Made by a program: the position numbers and the translations under genes
The notes under the pieces: generated by a model
The model's input: the letters and a program-made list of their open reading frames with translations, nothing else
Told to the model about the DNA's origin: nothing
The model's database searches: none
Assembly: GCA_032622095.1 (NCBI GenBank)
Contig: CP136063.1
Location: 177,361,956-177,425,955 of the forward strand
Length of the DNA stretch: 64,000 nt
Source of the DNA: Siphonodentalium dalli
Lineage: Eukaryota; Mollusca; Scaphopoda; Gadilida; Siphonodentaliidae
Direction of reading: 5' to 3'
Shown here: positions 10,174-20,959 of the stretch, piece after piece
How positions within the stretch are numbered: the first letter of the stretch is position 1
Layout: the number at the start of each line of letters is the position of its first letter

Positions 10174-10343
10174 CAGCAATGCCCTAAATAATCGACTCCT
10201 TAACCACAGCAGAATGATGGGTACTTTTTCAGGATCTCACTGAGAGCTTTCCGATGAATGGCAACAAGCCATATTTCCGACTAAATCCTGAATAAGTACC
10301 ATAATTCTGCTGTGGTTAAGGAGTTAATTATTTAGGGCATTAA
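10174..10343. mobile_element. TA-flanked mariner-type MITE (partly deleted)
   Basis: An inverted-repeat element with outer arms gccctaaataatcgactcct and aggagttaattatttagggc, plus the cttaaccacagcagaat block in both arms. TA precedes it. The last bases of the right end are changed. It is shorter than the complete copy at 11351-11559 because part of the left arm is missing. Confidence 0.82.
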
Positions 10344-10454
10344 AATATGTATAATAATCAAGAAACAAACAAATTATCCCTTTCAATACTAAATCGTTAT
10401 ATGGACAATATTGGAATGGTATATTATTCATTTGCAGGGTGTTCTGGAAATCTG

Positions 10455-10487
10455 AGCAGACAGCAGACAGCAGACAGCAGACAGACA
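10455..10487. repeat. (CAGACAG)n-type microsatellite
   Basis: About four repeats of agacagc/cagacag. Short and imperfect. Confidence 0.8.
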
Positions 10488-10679
10488 AAAGATAGTAGAT
10501 GTGCATAAGGATTACTATTCATTGATGGAAAATGTTCAGATAATATGCTCAACAAATGTCTGTTGAACTTATTGTCTGAACATTTCCTAAGGGAACTACT
10601 CAATGTACTCATCAATGAGTATTCATCATTCGATTATTGAGAATAGAAAATGTTAAAGTTCAACAGATATGCTATTTAA

Positions 10680-10896
10680 CCCTTCCATGACTGGAAAAAC
10701 CCTGTGCCAATGCATTCTCATGTATGTGCGAGTCTTCCATAGGAAGCCTCGCATATATAAGAAAATACATTGACCTAACAATATTTGTTTTGACTTTGTA
10801 AGCCAGTGCATTCTCTTATATATGCAAGGCACCATAGAGAATGCACTGGCACAGGGTCTTTAATGCTGCACCAGCGTGGCTCCCGTCATGAAAGGG
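10680..10896. mobile_element. Double-cruciform MITE with TTAA duplications (piggyBac-like)
   Basis: The terminal inverted repeats CCCTTCCATGAC (10680-10691) and GTCATGAAAGGG (10885-10896) are directly flanked by TTAA on both sides. TTAA targets plus ends starting CCC are the piggyBac pattern. The inside holds two palindromes of about 65 bp joined by a short spacer, each with cttatatatg...catatataag. No coding capacity, so movement would depend on a transposase elsewhere. Confidence 0.82.
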
Positions 10897-11174
10897 TTAA
10901 CTTTAATCTGTAAAATATATTGGCAATGCCACAATTATTACTCAAATATATTTAAATGTGGACTTTTACTGTTAATATATCAGGACACAAACATTTTTTT
11001 GTGATATGGAAGTTTTTTTTAGGTTTCAAATGACTAAATGGATTTTTTTTTTTTTAAATAATTGAATTTTCATTCATATTAACAAATTGAATACGAAATT
11101 CTTCAACATCCCTCAGTGCACACCTGGTTTTTTTTTAAATGCCAAGACTGCAAAATATAACTTTAAATTCTCAC

Positions 11175-11326
11175 CTTCCGCTAATACCTGAGCTACCTCT
11201 AAATCATTGAGCTCCTGATCGCTATCGACGGGCGAGAACATACGCAGACCAGCATATCTTCTCACTGGAGACTTCATCATAGAATCTCTTAATCGATCAG
11301 CTGACTTGCTTTTATCATCCATGTCT
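11175..11326 (-). CDS. RFXANK/ANKRA2: RFXANK/ANKRA2-like gene, 'DLEVA' exon
   Basis: A 152-nt exon with acceptor gctaaattacAG before 11326 and donor GTGAGA after 11175. It takes two bases from an unseen upstream exon and leaves one. It encodes DMDDKSKSADRLRDSMMKSP, then a basic patch (VRRYAGLRMFSPVDSDQE), then LNDLEVAQVLAE. The 'DLEVA.VL' block is shared with ANKRA2. The N-terminal exon with the start codon was not found to the right. The complete mariner-type MITE at 11351-11559 begins only 25 bp upstream of the acceptor, close enough to overlap the branch-point area. Confidence 0.83.
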
Positions 11327-11350
11327 CTGTAATTTAGCAAAGGATACCTA

Positions 11351-11559
11351 CAGTAATGCCCTAAATAATCGACTCCTTAACCACAGCAGAATTATGGGTA
11401 ACTTTTCAGGATTTAGTCGGAAATATGGCTTGTTGCCATTCATCAGAAAGCTCAGTGAGAGTTTCCGATGAATGGCAATAAGCCATATTTCCGACTAAAT
11501 CCTGAAAAATTTCCATAATTCTGCTGTGGTTAAGGAGTCAATTATTTAGGGCATTACTG
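11351..11559. mobile_element. Complete TA-flanked mariner-type MITE
   Basis: A 209-bp, almost perfect palindrome flanked by TA on both sides (11349-11350 and 11560-11561). The ends are CAGTAATGCCCTAAATAATC and its complement. The arms carry cttaaccacagcagaattat and gatttagtcggaaatatggc. Related copies are at 8910-9008, 10174-10343 and 25888-25995. TA targets and CAGT ends indicate a Tc1/mariner-type transposase as the mover. Confidence 0.92.
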
Positions 11560-11561
11560 TA

Positions 11562-11970
11562 CCTATATGTGACAAATTACTAGAACAATATTGGCAGGCA
11601 TGAAAATATGGTGCCGTACATTTGCAGAGAGGTTACCAGAGGGTGAATTTAGTAAAGCTACCCTGCATAGCTGGCTAGTGTAAACAAATTCATGCTCTGG
11701 AGAAACCTCATTCTGCATGTCTGCTATGGGAGAACTAGACACAGATTTAAGTTCCCAGATGGCAATGTACACCCACTTGGCACTTGATTATGCATTGTCG
11801 TCTGCCAATTTGGGGATATAGAGAAACTAAACTAAAAAAGAAAAAAGAAACTTTCTAAAAAATTAAAAAACTTATTAATTTGATTATAAAGATATCTTCC
11901 AGAGAACATGAGACCAAAGAAAAATGAGGTCCCCAGAAGGTGAACCCACTGTGCGGGGTAGCGCCACTAA
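11562..11970. other. No gene; short dispersed motif
   Basis: Contains 'ccagagggtgaatttagtaa' and 'gctaccctgcatagctgg' (about 11634-11675), with related 'ccccagaaggtgaac' and 'gtgcggggtagcgcca' near 11930-11970. The same paired motifs recur at 33270-33445. A dispersed repeat of unknown type. Confidence 0.45.
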
Positions 11971-11974
11971 ATTC

Positions 11975-12200
11975 TCCTGGCACAGGAGCCTGCAATGCGC
12001 TTTGCTGCCTGTCCCCCTTTTGCACTGTCCCTATACACAGACGCTATATACGTGCCTACTTCACGTTAATAGTACTATATAGGAGTAAGGTCCCTATTAT
12101 AGTACTACCAACGTGAAGCAGGCGCGTATATACCGTCGGCGTTCAGGGGCAGTACAAAAGGGGGTGGGCAGCAGAGTGAGTTACAGGCCTCTGCGCTTCT
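11975..12200. repeat. Long imperfect palindrome, MITE-like
   Basis: Arms of about 105 bp pair around 12085: caggagcctgcaatgcgctt with the complement near 12160-12200, cccccttttgcactgtccct with gggcagtacaaaaggggg, and gcctacttcacgttaatagt with actaccaacgtgaagcaggc. GC-rich outer arms and an AT-rich loop. Flanking duplications were not resolved. Confidence 0.75.
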
Positions 12201-12266
12201 GGGGACATCATACTGCAAACATCCAGAACCATATTTTCAGGCTTGAATATTGGAAATAAAAGGCTA

Positions 12267-12867
12267 TTTGATCACATGCCCTCAGAAAGTGTTTAGCCAT
12301 TGGCTTTTCTTCAATTGTTTTATTTCACTCAATAATAATGTTATGCATTACAGAGTGAAAACTGATCACATGCCCTCAGAAAGTGTTTAGCCATTGGCTT
12401 TTCTTCAATTGTTTTATTTCACTAAATAATGTTATGCATTACAGAGTGAAAACTGATCACATGCCCTCAGAAAGTGTTTAGCCATTGGCTTTTCTTGAAT
12501 TGTTTTATTTCACTCAATAATAATGTTATGCATTACAGAGTGAAAACTGATCACATGCCCTCAGAAAGTGTTTAGCCATTGGCTTTTCTTCAATTGTTTT
12601 ATTTCACTCAATAATAATGTTATGCATTACAGAGTGGAAACTGATCACATGCCCTCAAAAAGTGTTTAGCCATTGGCTTTTCTTCAATCGTTTTATTTCA
12701 CTCAATAATAATGTTATGCATTACAGAGTGAAAACTGATCACATGCCCTCAGAAAGTGTTTAGCCATTGGCTTTTCTTGAATTGTTTTATTTCACTCAAT
12801 AATAATGTTATGCATTACAGAGTGAAAACTGATCACATGCCCTCAGAAAGTGTTTAGCCATTGGCTT
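12267..12867. repeat. 94-bp tandem repeat, about 6.4 copies
   Basis: Units begin with gatcacatgccctcagaaag at 12270, 12364, 12455, 12549, 12643, 12737 and a partial one at 12831. The spacing is 94 bp except one 91-bp unit that lacks three bases of the aataataat run. Copies differ at only a few positions, so the array is recent or homogenised. Confidence 0.95.
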
Positions 12868-13379
12868 TACTGAGAAACAAGAAAATTAAATTATGGCAAA
12901 AATAATTCGAAAAAACTTTGATTCCAACTTGAACTATATATATTGTATAAAACAGGAAAAACATTGGATTTATCTACTAGACGCTTATGCCCTTTGTCCT
13001 CATTAATCTAGACTGGAGTGCATTCTTTGCTTTTGTCTTGCATGTATGTATATATTGTATTAAATACTACCAAGTTTTATTTGATTGAAGGCAATCAGAA
13101 AACTAGAACTACATGTATGTCTACCGGTATAAGGCTGTCACAAAATATTCAGTAAAACTGGACACAAATTGAACAATCCTGATCTGTATTTCCATGTAAG
13201 TAATAATATTAACCATATTATTAATACACCTTGTTTATTTGTTTGTAAGCAATCAGATAACCAGAACAATTAAGTTATCATGGACACCAGAATAATTACA
13301 AATTCCGAGTCGAAAAAGGGCTAGCTAATAATCTTTAATAATAACAGTTATTAAAGATTGGTCTGTACTATTTAAGTAT
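12868..13379. other. No feature seen
   Basis: AT-rich sequence without supported genes, long repeats or recognisable elements. Confidence 0.5.
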
Positions 13380-13383
13380 TTAA

Positions 13384-13764
13384 CCGTTTACCCAACAGAA
13401 GGGCCCTGTGCCAATGCATTCTATTATATATGCGAGTCGACCATAGGTCGCCTCGCATATATAAGAGAATGCATTGGCTTAACACATTAAAAATTATAAA
13501 ATTGTTAAAGAATGTAGGAAAAAATGGTAAAAAAAGATTTTTTTAGGCCAATGCATTCTCTTATATATGCGAGGCGACCTATGGTCGACTCGCATATATA
13601 AGAGAATGCATTGGCACAGGGCATAACTGTAACTATCACAATGTGGTCAAGGAGCCGGTTCCAATGATATCCATATTTGTATGGTTCTATTGAGACAGAC
13701 CGAAGATATTTTAGGCTGTTGAAGCTTTATTTGGCCGGTTTTGGCCGGTTTGTTGGGTAAAGGG
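13384..13764. mobile_element. TTAA-flanked MITE with two 66-bp cruciforms
   Basis: Terminal repeats CCGTTTACCCAACA and TGTTGGGTAAAGGG are flanked by TTAA (13380-13383 and 13765-13768). Inside, two near-perfect palindromes (about 13404-13478 and 13551-13620) each read ccaatgcattctcttatata...attgg around cgaccataggtcg. They are themselves arranged as an inverted pair with gccctgtg/cacagggc. The core matches 10680-10896 but the outer ends differ, so it is a related subfamily. Confidence 0.82.
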
Positions 13765-13862
13765 TTAAATAGGTAGATTCAAGCTGTAACACATTTTAGG
13801 TTGATATTTCTGTCCCTGATGTCCATTTGAGAAAAATAGGTTTTCAGAAAACTCCATCTAGA

Positions 13863-15512
13863 TGTAATGTCCGTCACGAAAATACTATCATTGTTGTTAT
13901 AAAATTTTAATGCATGACTATATAATAACCATATCTTAGACACACTCAATATGCCTAAATGTCGATGTTCAAAATAAGTGCCCTTCGATGTCTAAGTTGA
14001 CCGCTAGCAAGAGTTGAAATATGTAATGTCAGTCACAGGTAATGTCAGTCATGGCATGTAATGTCAGTCACGTTTTGCGATGTGTTTCTATTCTGCTAGA
14101 TGACATAAAAATCTTGTAAGAACATATATACATGTACATGTAGTTGGATTTGTAAACATGCATTTGCATATACCGGTAGGTGCCTCTGCTACTAGTATTT
14201 TTGAATACTGCTCTCATACATGTACATTGTAAGCTTTGCTTCATTTGCATGTACATGTATGCGTATTTAATACGATAAGAAATGTTTCAGAACATAGCTA
14301 AGATTTGAAAAAATATTCTCAATTAAGATGCGCATTGTGTTCTGTCTATATGCACACCAGCATTTATTAGCCAATTTTTTGTATGAGGATATCTGTAGTC
14401 TATGATCAATGCATGATGGGCAAGCTTAGAATTTTCAAGCTAAACCTCCAAAATATTTCAATTAAAAGGGTCAATATCCTACCGTTAAAGACATATTATG
14501 TACTTGTTCGGGTGCGTGAAACTGGTAAATTAGTATTCAGGTGCTATGACAACTGGAGGATTGTAGCATTCTACTAACATCACCGAAAGGCTCAAGCAAA
14601 TCGACCGTACCACTCCATAGAAAACATTGCCTGAACTACGCTAAATTGTAAATATATACCACTCGAATCGGGACGCTTCTATCGTCGATAAACTAACGAA
14701 AATGATTTTGCTATCGGCAGTCACTGCATTTAATTAATATATAAGAATGACGGTGTGTGTTGTCAATTTAGATATAATATTTGTAAAAATAACTACTCTG
14801 AACAATAGTATTCTCCATTTCTATTTGATCACTATACCGGAGTGTTTCACATCACTTTACGAAAACTACAAGTTGACTGAAAATATTTCAGCTACATGTA
14901 GGTCATCTATTTGCAAATTCAAGTCACCGGGTATAATGAACAGTATGCTCAGACTTTTGTATAATGAGTTGTTCAATTTCGACAAGAAAGTCCACAGTAT
15001 TATGCTTATCATTTTTCCAGGAGGCTGCCATACAATGGTGATTCTTATCCACTTATTTATTCAACTGATTAGGTAAAACAAACTACCAGGGCAATTTCAA
15101 CATAGTTTTGGTCTAAAATTTCCAACTGAAATGTCAGGCATTAAGTATCAGTGCTTAAGAAATTGGCCAATGTATTAAAGACAACCTATCCAAACCACCT
15201 CCCTTTTCATTTAACATTATTTTGAAATATCTACCATGAAAACCTTAAATCATATGAGTTTCTGTAAATTTAAGACAAAATATTATTTGAAAATAAGCTA
15301 GAGCAGTGCTTTGATATTTTCATGTAATGTCAGTCACACAAACATTGAACAATGACATGTTATCATCACTTGACTAAATTCGGAACAATACACATATTTG
15401 GGTGAACCCTCGCACAAGACAAAACACACACAGCAGTAAGATTTTATATTTAGATTTGTAGCTCATATCATCACATTGAATCAGGATAAAGTTTGAATGT
15501 AATGTCAGTCAC
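13863..15512. repeat. Six scattered copies of tgtaatgtcagtcac
   Basis: The 15-mer, or a one-base variant, occurs at 13863, 14022, about 14038, 14057, 15323 and 15498, all in the same direction. Three lie within 50 bp. This is far more than chance. The function or parent element is unknown. Confidence 0.7.
14490..14880. repeat. Dispersed repeat, second copy at 23280-23640
   Basis: Aligns in the same orientation with the second copy through 'gctaacatcac.gaaag', 'ccatagaaaacat', 'cgggacgc', 'agtcactgcattt', 'acggtgtgtgttgt' and 'cggagtgtttcacatcacttt'. It continues upstream in weaker form. Open frames inside are not supported as genes. Confidence 0.7.
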
Positions 15513-16050
15513 ATGGAATTGCCCATCTAAAAGTCTCAGTAGCTAGATAATTTTCTCTCATCACATACCGGTATCTATGACACCAAAAAATGTCGTTACT
15601 TTCTCAACATATTACTCGATAGTTTTATTCTACACATATACCCAGTATATACATTGGAGGACACACACATTTAATAGTCCAGGAGCTACTGGGGCAAATA
15701 TGAGCCTGTTGGTACGAAATTTGCGGGCAAATTGCCATTGTGTTTTTTTGAAAGCTTGGTACCTCTGGCCTTAGAAATCACATGATAGCAAGCTGGATTC
15801 CACAGACCACAGCTAAATACTTCAAATATGGGCGGAATTACCACTGGTCTTACGATAATAAAGAAGTGTCTAAATTTTGGGAGTAGGGCAGTAGGGTTAA
15901 CAAAGTGCTAGTTTTTCACACTTACTTGCCAATTAAGAATGGAATGTGACCTGTAATATGTTCAAGATGGATACTTCTTTCAGCTTGTTTTTACTTTTTG
16001 TCGTGAGGCCATGACATTGAGCTTTTTATGAAGGTCAATGCAGGACAAAA
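15080..16050. other. No supported gene
   Basis: AT-rich. Contains two copies of the tgtaatgtcagtcac motif. Nothing else was recognised. Confidence 0.45.
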
Positions 16051-16355
16051 GATCAGTCCTTCGAGGAAAACACAGTGAGAGCACTTATTTGCTCTCGCAG
16101 TTCAGAAGACAGGTGTAATTGCGCCCGTAATATAATCTTAAGTTGGGATTTTTTTCAAACAAAATGTCATTGTGGGAGAGACTTATGTCCAGTTACACTT
16201 TCACATGCCCATAATTTAACTGAGATTGTACAGGTTCTAAATATACCTTCAAATGGTTCAATATTGAATCAACGATTACAGTGACCATGACCATTTTGAC
16301 AAGAGGGACAAGTGCAAATTTTAGCACCCACGAATTTAAAAATTACGACCTCTGT
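16050..16355. mobile_element. Truncated copy of the 39415-39792 MITE
   Basis: It shares 'cgaggaaaacacag.gagagca', 'gcagaagac', 'agttgggatttttt.caa', 'gtcattgtggga' and 'ggttcaatattga.tcaacgattacagt' with the complete element in the FASTK intron. The right end is missing. Confidence 0.65.
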
Positions 16356-16439
16356 GCAACCAATAGTTACTAAGGTTGCTAAATCGTAGAGTGTGTGGTG
16401 GAAAATCACACATTTTGTCGCACAATCGGCCCCACAAGG

Positions 16440-16620
16440 TCAAATGGCTAGTACAGCGTGGCTGAACAACAACTACACCTGGGCCGAACGGCAACTAAAC
16501 CACAGCCGAACAGCAACTACACCATGGCCGAACTGCAGTTAGGCCGGTAGAACCGTGGTGTAGTTGCAGTTCGGCTTTGGTGGCAACACTAACCGCACCG
16601 CGGTTAAGTGGACACTTGTT
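16440..16620. repeat. Short minisatellite with inverted half
   Basis: Imperfect repeats of about 22 bp, 'gccgaacagcaactacacca', are followed by their reverse complement (ggtgtagttgcagttcggc). The block can fold back on itself. Flanks are unremarkable. Confidence 0.6.
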
Positions 16621-16639
16621 TTGTCCAGCGGGGTATCTG

Positions 16640-17279
16640 GTTGCGTGGGGGAATTAAATCAGGTACAGTAAAGTCTGTATACTATAGAACTACAACAAAT
16701 TATGGTACCGGTAAGTGGTGTCTAAATCTGGGGATAATAAGGTTTATACTCTAACTAATCAATTGTAACACTGTTACAAAAGTGGAGGAAAAATGTACCA
16801 GATTCATGCAATATATACATGTCATATATTTGTAATATTATTATTATTAATAGTTTTCGGAAATTCTTATTAAATTTCTGCTGATAAATGCACATATACA
16901 TGTACCTAGACCTGCAACTTTAATAATAGCCCACTCAGGCTGCATTCATCTGCATTCATGAGAAAATAAATAACCAGATCATACAATCCGATCGTGCGCG
17001 ATGGTTACATAATCAGTCTATTGTAATTGACAGAAACAGAAGTTGTGCATCTAAAATCGCACGGTCTCTCAGTGTGCGCACACCGATCTTACATCATAAG
17101 GGTCTGCGACAAATATTGTGCAACATATATCGCTTTGTGTGTGGCCCGCTTTATATAGTTATATATTTTTTGTGAAAATTTAAACCAGATTCAGAAATCA
17201 TAATCATATTATTCTGTATCTGTAACTTTACACTGCAGAATCCAATACTGGCATATATGCAGTGGGAGAGAGGTCTGGG
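16640..17279. other. No feature seen
   Basis: No gene, element end or tandem repeat could be supported here. Confidence 0.45.
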
Positions 17280-18015
17280 TTATTTCTTTGAGTGCGCTCT
17301 TGAAGGAATCCACTGGCTCGATCTTATCAATTGTTGATTCCTCCTGACCTCCAACTGATTCCAGTCACATATGGTTTGGACAAAGAATGAGTTTGCGAAC
17401 TGGTTTGTGTTATGTGATGGTGGAATATAGTACTTTGTATGGTTACGGATGAGGTGTCGTGGTAATTGACTCATAACGTAGTCTTTAAGGTGCATGCTTT
17501 TCTTCCGTATACACTTTGTGCAGGGTATAAAGTATTGTTGAAGGGGAATAGCGGGACCAGCCCACCCACCACCTTATTCATAAGAGCCAGTCTGTCAATC
17601 TTTCTTCTCTTCTCCAACGGTGTTAGTTGGAGATCCTTCAGCATTTTTGTCATGTCTCCCTTTTCTCTACTTCTGTAGTTGTTTTTTATGAAGCGAGTTC
17701 CTCTTCTCTGTATCCGTTCTAATTTATTGATATCATCCTGTGGGTAGGGATCCCATACTGTGTCAGCATATTCCATAACAGGTCTGACTATAGCGATATA
17801 AAACCTGTTTTTCTAAACTTCTCTGGGCAGTGCCTCAGGTTTCTTCATAGGAATGCGATGGTATAGTTTGCCTTCCCGTCCGAAGTCAATGGTCATGCAC
17901 TCATGGTGTTGTTTAGAATAAGACTGAGGTAAGGGTGTTCTTGGACCTCTTTAAGGATGTTGCCGTTAAGGGTGTAGTGAAATTCGGTCTTCTTCCTTGA
18001 TGATAGTGTTGAATT
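17280..18015 (-). pseudogene. Non-LTR reverse-transcriptase C-terminal remnant
   Basis: Conceptual translation on the minus strand gives the end of a non-LTR retrotransposon RT protein in pieces. About 17900-18015 reads like the strand just after the RT core (TLNGNILKEVQEHPYL), but then has a deletion. 17471-17776 reads MEYADTVWDPYPQDDINKLE, then QRRGTRFI and LQLTPLEKRRK. 17280-17495 reads on in another frame, with FVQTICDWNQL close to the C terminus. At least one internal deletion and one frameshift break it. The catalytic YADD region is not present, so it is a dead 5'-truncated insertion. Its family differs from that of the 53-57 kb element. Confidence 0.85.
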
Positions 18016-18053
18016 TCATTCATGATTGATAATCATAATGTGAAAATAATATA

Positions 18054-18136
18054 TTGGCATAAACCAAAATTCCCAATATTAATTATTAAATTTATGGCAA
18101 TATTATTGCCATAATATTGGGAATTTCGGTTTATGC
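18054..18136. repeat. Palindromic hairpin, shared with 29580-29770
   Basis: Arms ggcataaaccaaaattccca and tgggaatttcggtttatgc pair around an AT-rich loop. The sequence just right of it (actggacataaagtccc, aataaggttttaatcgaatt) recurs inverted near 29660-29770. Confidence 0.75.
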
Positions 18137-18490
18137 ACAGTTACTGGACATAAAGTCCCAAAAATAAGGTTTTAATCGAATTTATAAATCGGAATCCTGA
18201 TAAAGTATCTCAAGTTATGAAAATATTAAAAAATGGCCTGACAAAAACATATCTCAAATAAAAGCACTATAACACAAAATACCGGTCATATGTCACCTGT
18301 TTCCTACAAATAACATACTCAGCTACAACTCTGCAGTGATAAAATCATTCCGGACGCCAAGTTAACAGAGTTTGAAACAATTTTCACCACTCGTCGCCAT
18401 CCGTGTCACCATTTTGTTTCTAAGCATTGTGCGAAGGTAACCGGTGTTCTGAAAAAAAGTGCAAGTGTTCCTACATAGTACATACTATTA

Positions 18491-19755
18491 TAGGGATCTG
18501 CGAATCTGAGATTTTGAATCGAATCAAATCTCGATATCGAATCTCCTTCCTGATATCGACATCGAATCGAATCAGCTAGTGATAGACATTGTTTACCAAT
18601 GTGTATTTCGGTGTCTCATGACAAAAAACTTCAAAATTAACTAGATACTATATAACAATATCGCATTAAACATCTGTTGGAACTTGTTTTTTTTTTTTTA
18701 GGAAAATCATAACATAGGCAAGTCACTCTCAGTCTCATGGAGGGTTTGGGATATGTAACATTGGATTTCTATGTAGCTGTGTCATGGCGAACATGACACA
18801 AGAAGTGACAGTAAGACACTTAAATACAGTTCAATCAACGTATCACAAACCCCATGTACATGTCATGGAAGTCACTTGTCTACATTATTTAATAAAGATA
18901 ATTAAGTGTTGACACAATTTGACATGGGTACACCCTTCAGCTATATAATTGTTGTTGTCCGATCCCAATGGTAGTTATCTGTTCAACTGTTCACCTCAAA
19001 CAGATCAAACACCTACATCACATATTCACAGTAGTTGTCTTCACGAGGGGGTCCCAGAAAACAGACACAAATTACAAGTATTAAATGTTATCAACAAGAT
19101 TCAATGGATCGAAACTTGGTGCAACGTGCTCGATTTCCTGGGAAACAGAAACTTAAAGTAGGAAATTTATAGGAATTATGCTGCAGTATCGCAGATAACT
19201 GGTCGCATTTAAGATGGTCCGTCCAAATGGATATCCATTTAAGAACGTAATAGACCGACTGTTCTAAGGTTTATCACTGTTTCTGTTCATTCCAAGCTAA
19301 GTTTGTCGCTCATAACGGCAACTGACATTGAATTTTATTCATGTAATCTGAATTGGATATTAGAAGTTCTAAACATATGGTAATCAATTGAGTTTCACAT
19401 TTAGCGATCACGCACCTTGTAGATAATTAACATAGCGTCGATACAGATTACAAATATATGCGGCGATTGATCACCATCACAGGTTGCGATCGAAGCACAT
19501 AATTTGCATAATGGCATGATAATGCACGTCTATTCTTAACGGCATGTATTCAAACTTAGCTACGTTGGCTAACATGGAAACCTTGTGCTTAAATTTTTGT
19601 GAGTTCAGGTCATTTGGCATGTGTTATCTAGACGCAAATCAAGAGACTAACACCGATTCGAAAATATCCGAATCAGCGGACCGATTGGGTGTCGATCTCG
19701 AATCGGTTGCCCGATATCGACATTGAATCGAATCTCGAATATTCGCAGGTCCCTA
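18491..19755. mobile_element. Non-autonomous hAT-type element, 1265 bp, 8-bp TSD
   Basis: Ends TAGGGATCTGCGAAT and ATTCGCAGGTCCCTA, with exact duplications TACTATTA at 18483-18490 and 19756-19763. Multiple gaatcgaatc-type subterminal motifs lie at both ends. No transposase frame. Inserted at the centre of the older palindrome. Confidence 0.92.
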
Positions 19756-19863
19756 TACTATTAGTTGCAGAACACCGGTCTTTCCAACTGCCAATTGAAC
19801 AAGTATAGAAAATAAAATGGCGACATGGAACGCGACGAGTCACTCGTCGCTAATGGTGAAAAT

Positions 19864-20759
19864 TAGTGTTGAAACGATTGGCGATTTTAAGGAATCGACT
19901 AGTCCCAGAGGTAATCGTCTACTAGTCGACAAGTCAGACCCCTTCTAAGAGTTCCAGTTTCTATGGCCATATGACGTATAAAATGGGCCATGTGGCATCG
20001 CAGTTTTGAGTATCCAACTCTTGGTTTCAGAACGTTCAAACGGAAAGCATGTGAACTATATAATCTCCCGTTTTGCCCGTGAGTCTCCCAATTTGATGTC
20101 TTAAACCAGGCTCTCCTGCAACCTCCATATAATCTCACAGTTTGGGGAATGCAGGTAATAAAAACATTTTATTTGAATAATATTGTCGCCTGTAACCAGG
20201 AAATAAATAGGCGAGTCTTGTTCGTAAGTCTCGCTAACGATATGTTGGGTGTGTTCTATTGTCTCTCTGAATAGGCGCCTCATGTCGCGGGGGAGGGGGG
20301 GTGGTATGGGTATTAGAATCTATTCACTTACTGAGTTGACTTTACCAGCTTGACTTGTCACGAATTATGTTTCATATACCGGTATTATTGAAGCCATTTT
20401 GTTGCATCATTACTCTAGTATTACACGTGCCACAGTGAGAAGTTATCACTGGTCAATTGCGTCACATTGAACTAGACAGTGTTCAGTCAGCAGCGACACT
20501 TCATGTCTTTGATGATCAACATAAAAGAAACCGCGCCAACACGTGCATACATTGGGTTCAGTTCAGGTCATGGAGTTCACTGTTCACCGCCCGTGCATGA
20601 CTGATGGCAGTGGCATCATTAAAGGAACAATGCTGTCATGATAGCACATAGGTAGTGCTTTTTCCCCCCGACTAATCGACTAGCAGATTTCGGGATCGAC
20701 TAATTTAATAATCGCATCGACTTCAACTAGTCCATTAATCGTTTCAACACTAGTGACTA
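19864..20759. mobile_element. Non-autonomous hAT-type element, about 896 bp
   Basis: The left end is TAGTGTTGAAACGATT. The right end is AATCGTTTCAACACTA followed by seven extra bases (gtgacta). GTGAAAAT occurs on both outer sides (19856-19863 and 20760-20767). Subterminal cgactagt motifs are abundant. The seven extra bases before the duplication are odd and may reflect imprecise repair. No transposase frame. Confidence 0.82.
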
Positions 20760-20959
20760 GTGAAAATTGTTTCAAACTCCGTTAATTTGGCATCCGGATT
20801 GATTTTATCGCTGCAGAGTTGTCTAAGCTGAGTTTGTTATTTATAAATTATAGGAAACAGGCAACACATGCCCGGTGTTTAGTGCTTTTATTTGAGATAT
20901 GTTTGTCCAGACATTTTAAAATATTTTCATAACTTGAGATACTTTAAAAAGTTTAGTCT

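Larger units (their letters stand above)
18200..20955. mobile_element. Older palindromic element, split by two hAT insertions
   Basis: The left arm 18200-18480 pairs with 19764-19855 plus 20768-20955. Examples are agtatctcaagttatgaaaa with ttttcataacttgagatact, ttttcaccactcgtcgcc with the ggcgacatgg...ggtgaaaat side, and accggtgttctg with cagaacaccggt. If the two hAT elements are taken out the arms meet, giving one foldback structure with arms of about 280 bp. One hAT sits at its centre and one in its right arm. Confidence 0.8.

Noticed and set aside
12267-12867. CRISPR-like array
   Set aside because: Units are contiguous 94-bp copies without unique spacers, in animal DNA with introns.
15926-15950. 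A 25-nt candidate exon upstream of the 'DLEVA' exon (acceptor ttacAG, donor GTAAGT)
   Set aside because: The phase would fit, but it is too short to support and has no recognisable RFXANK/ANKRA2 content.
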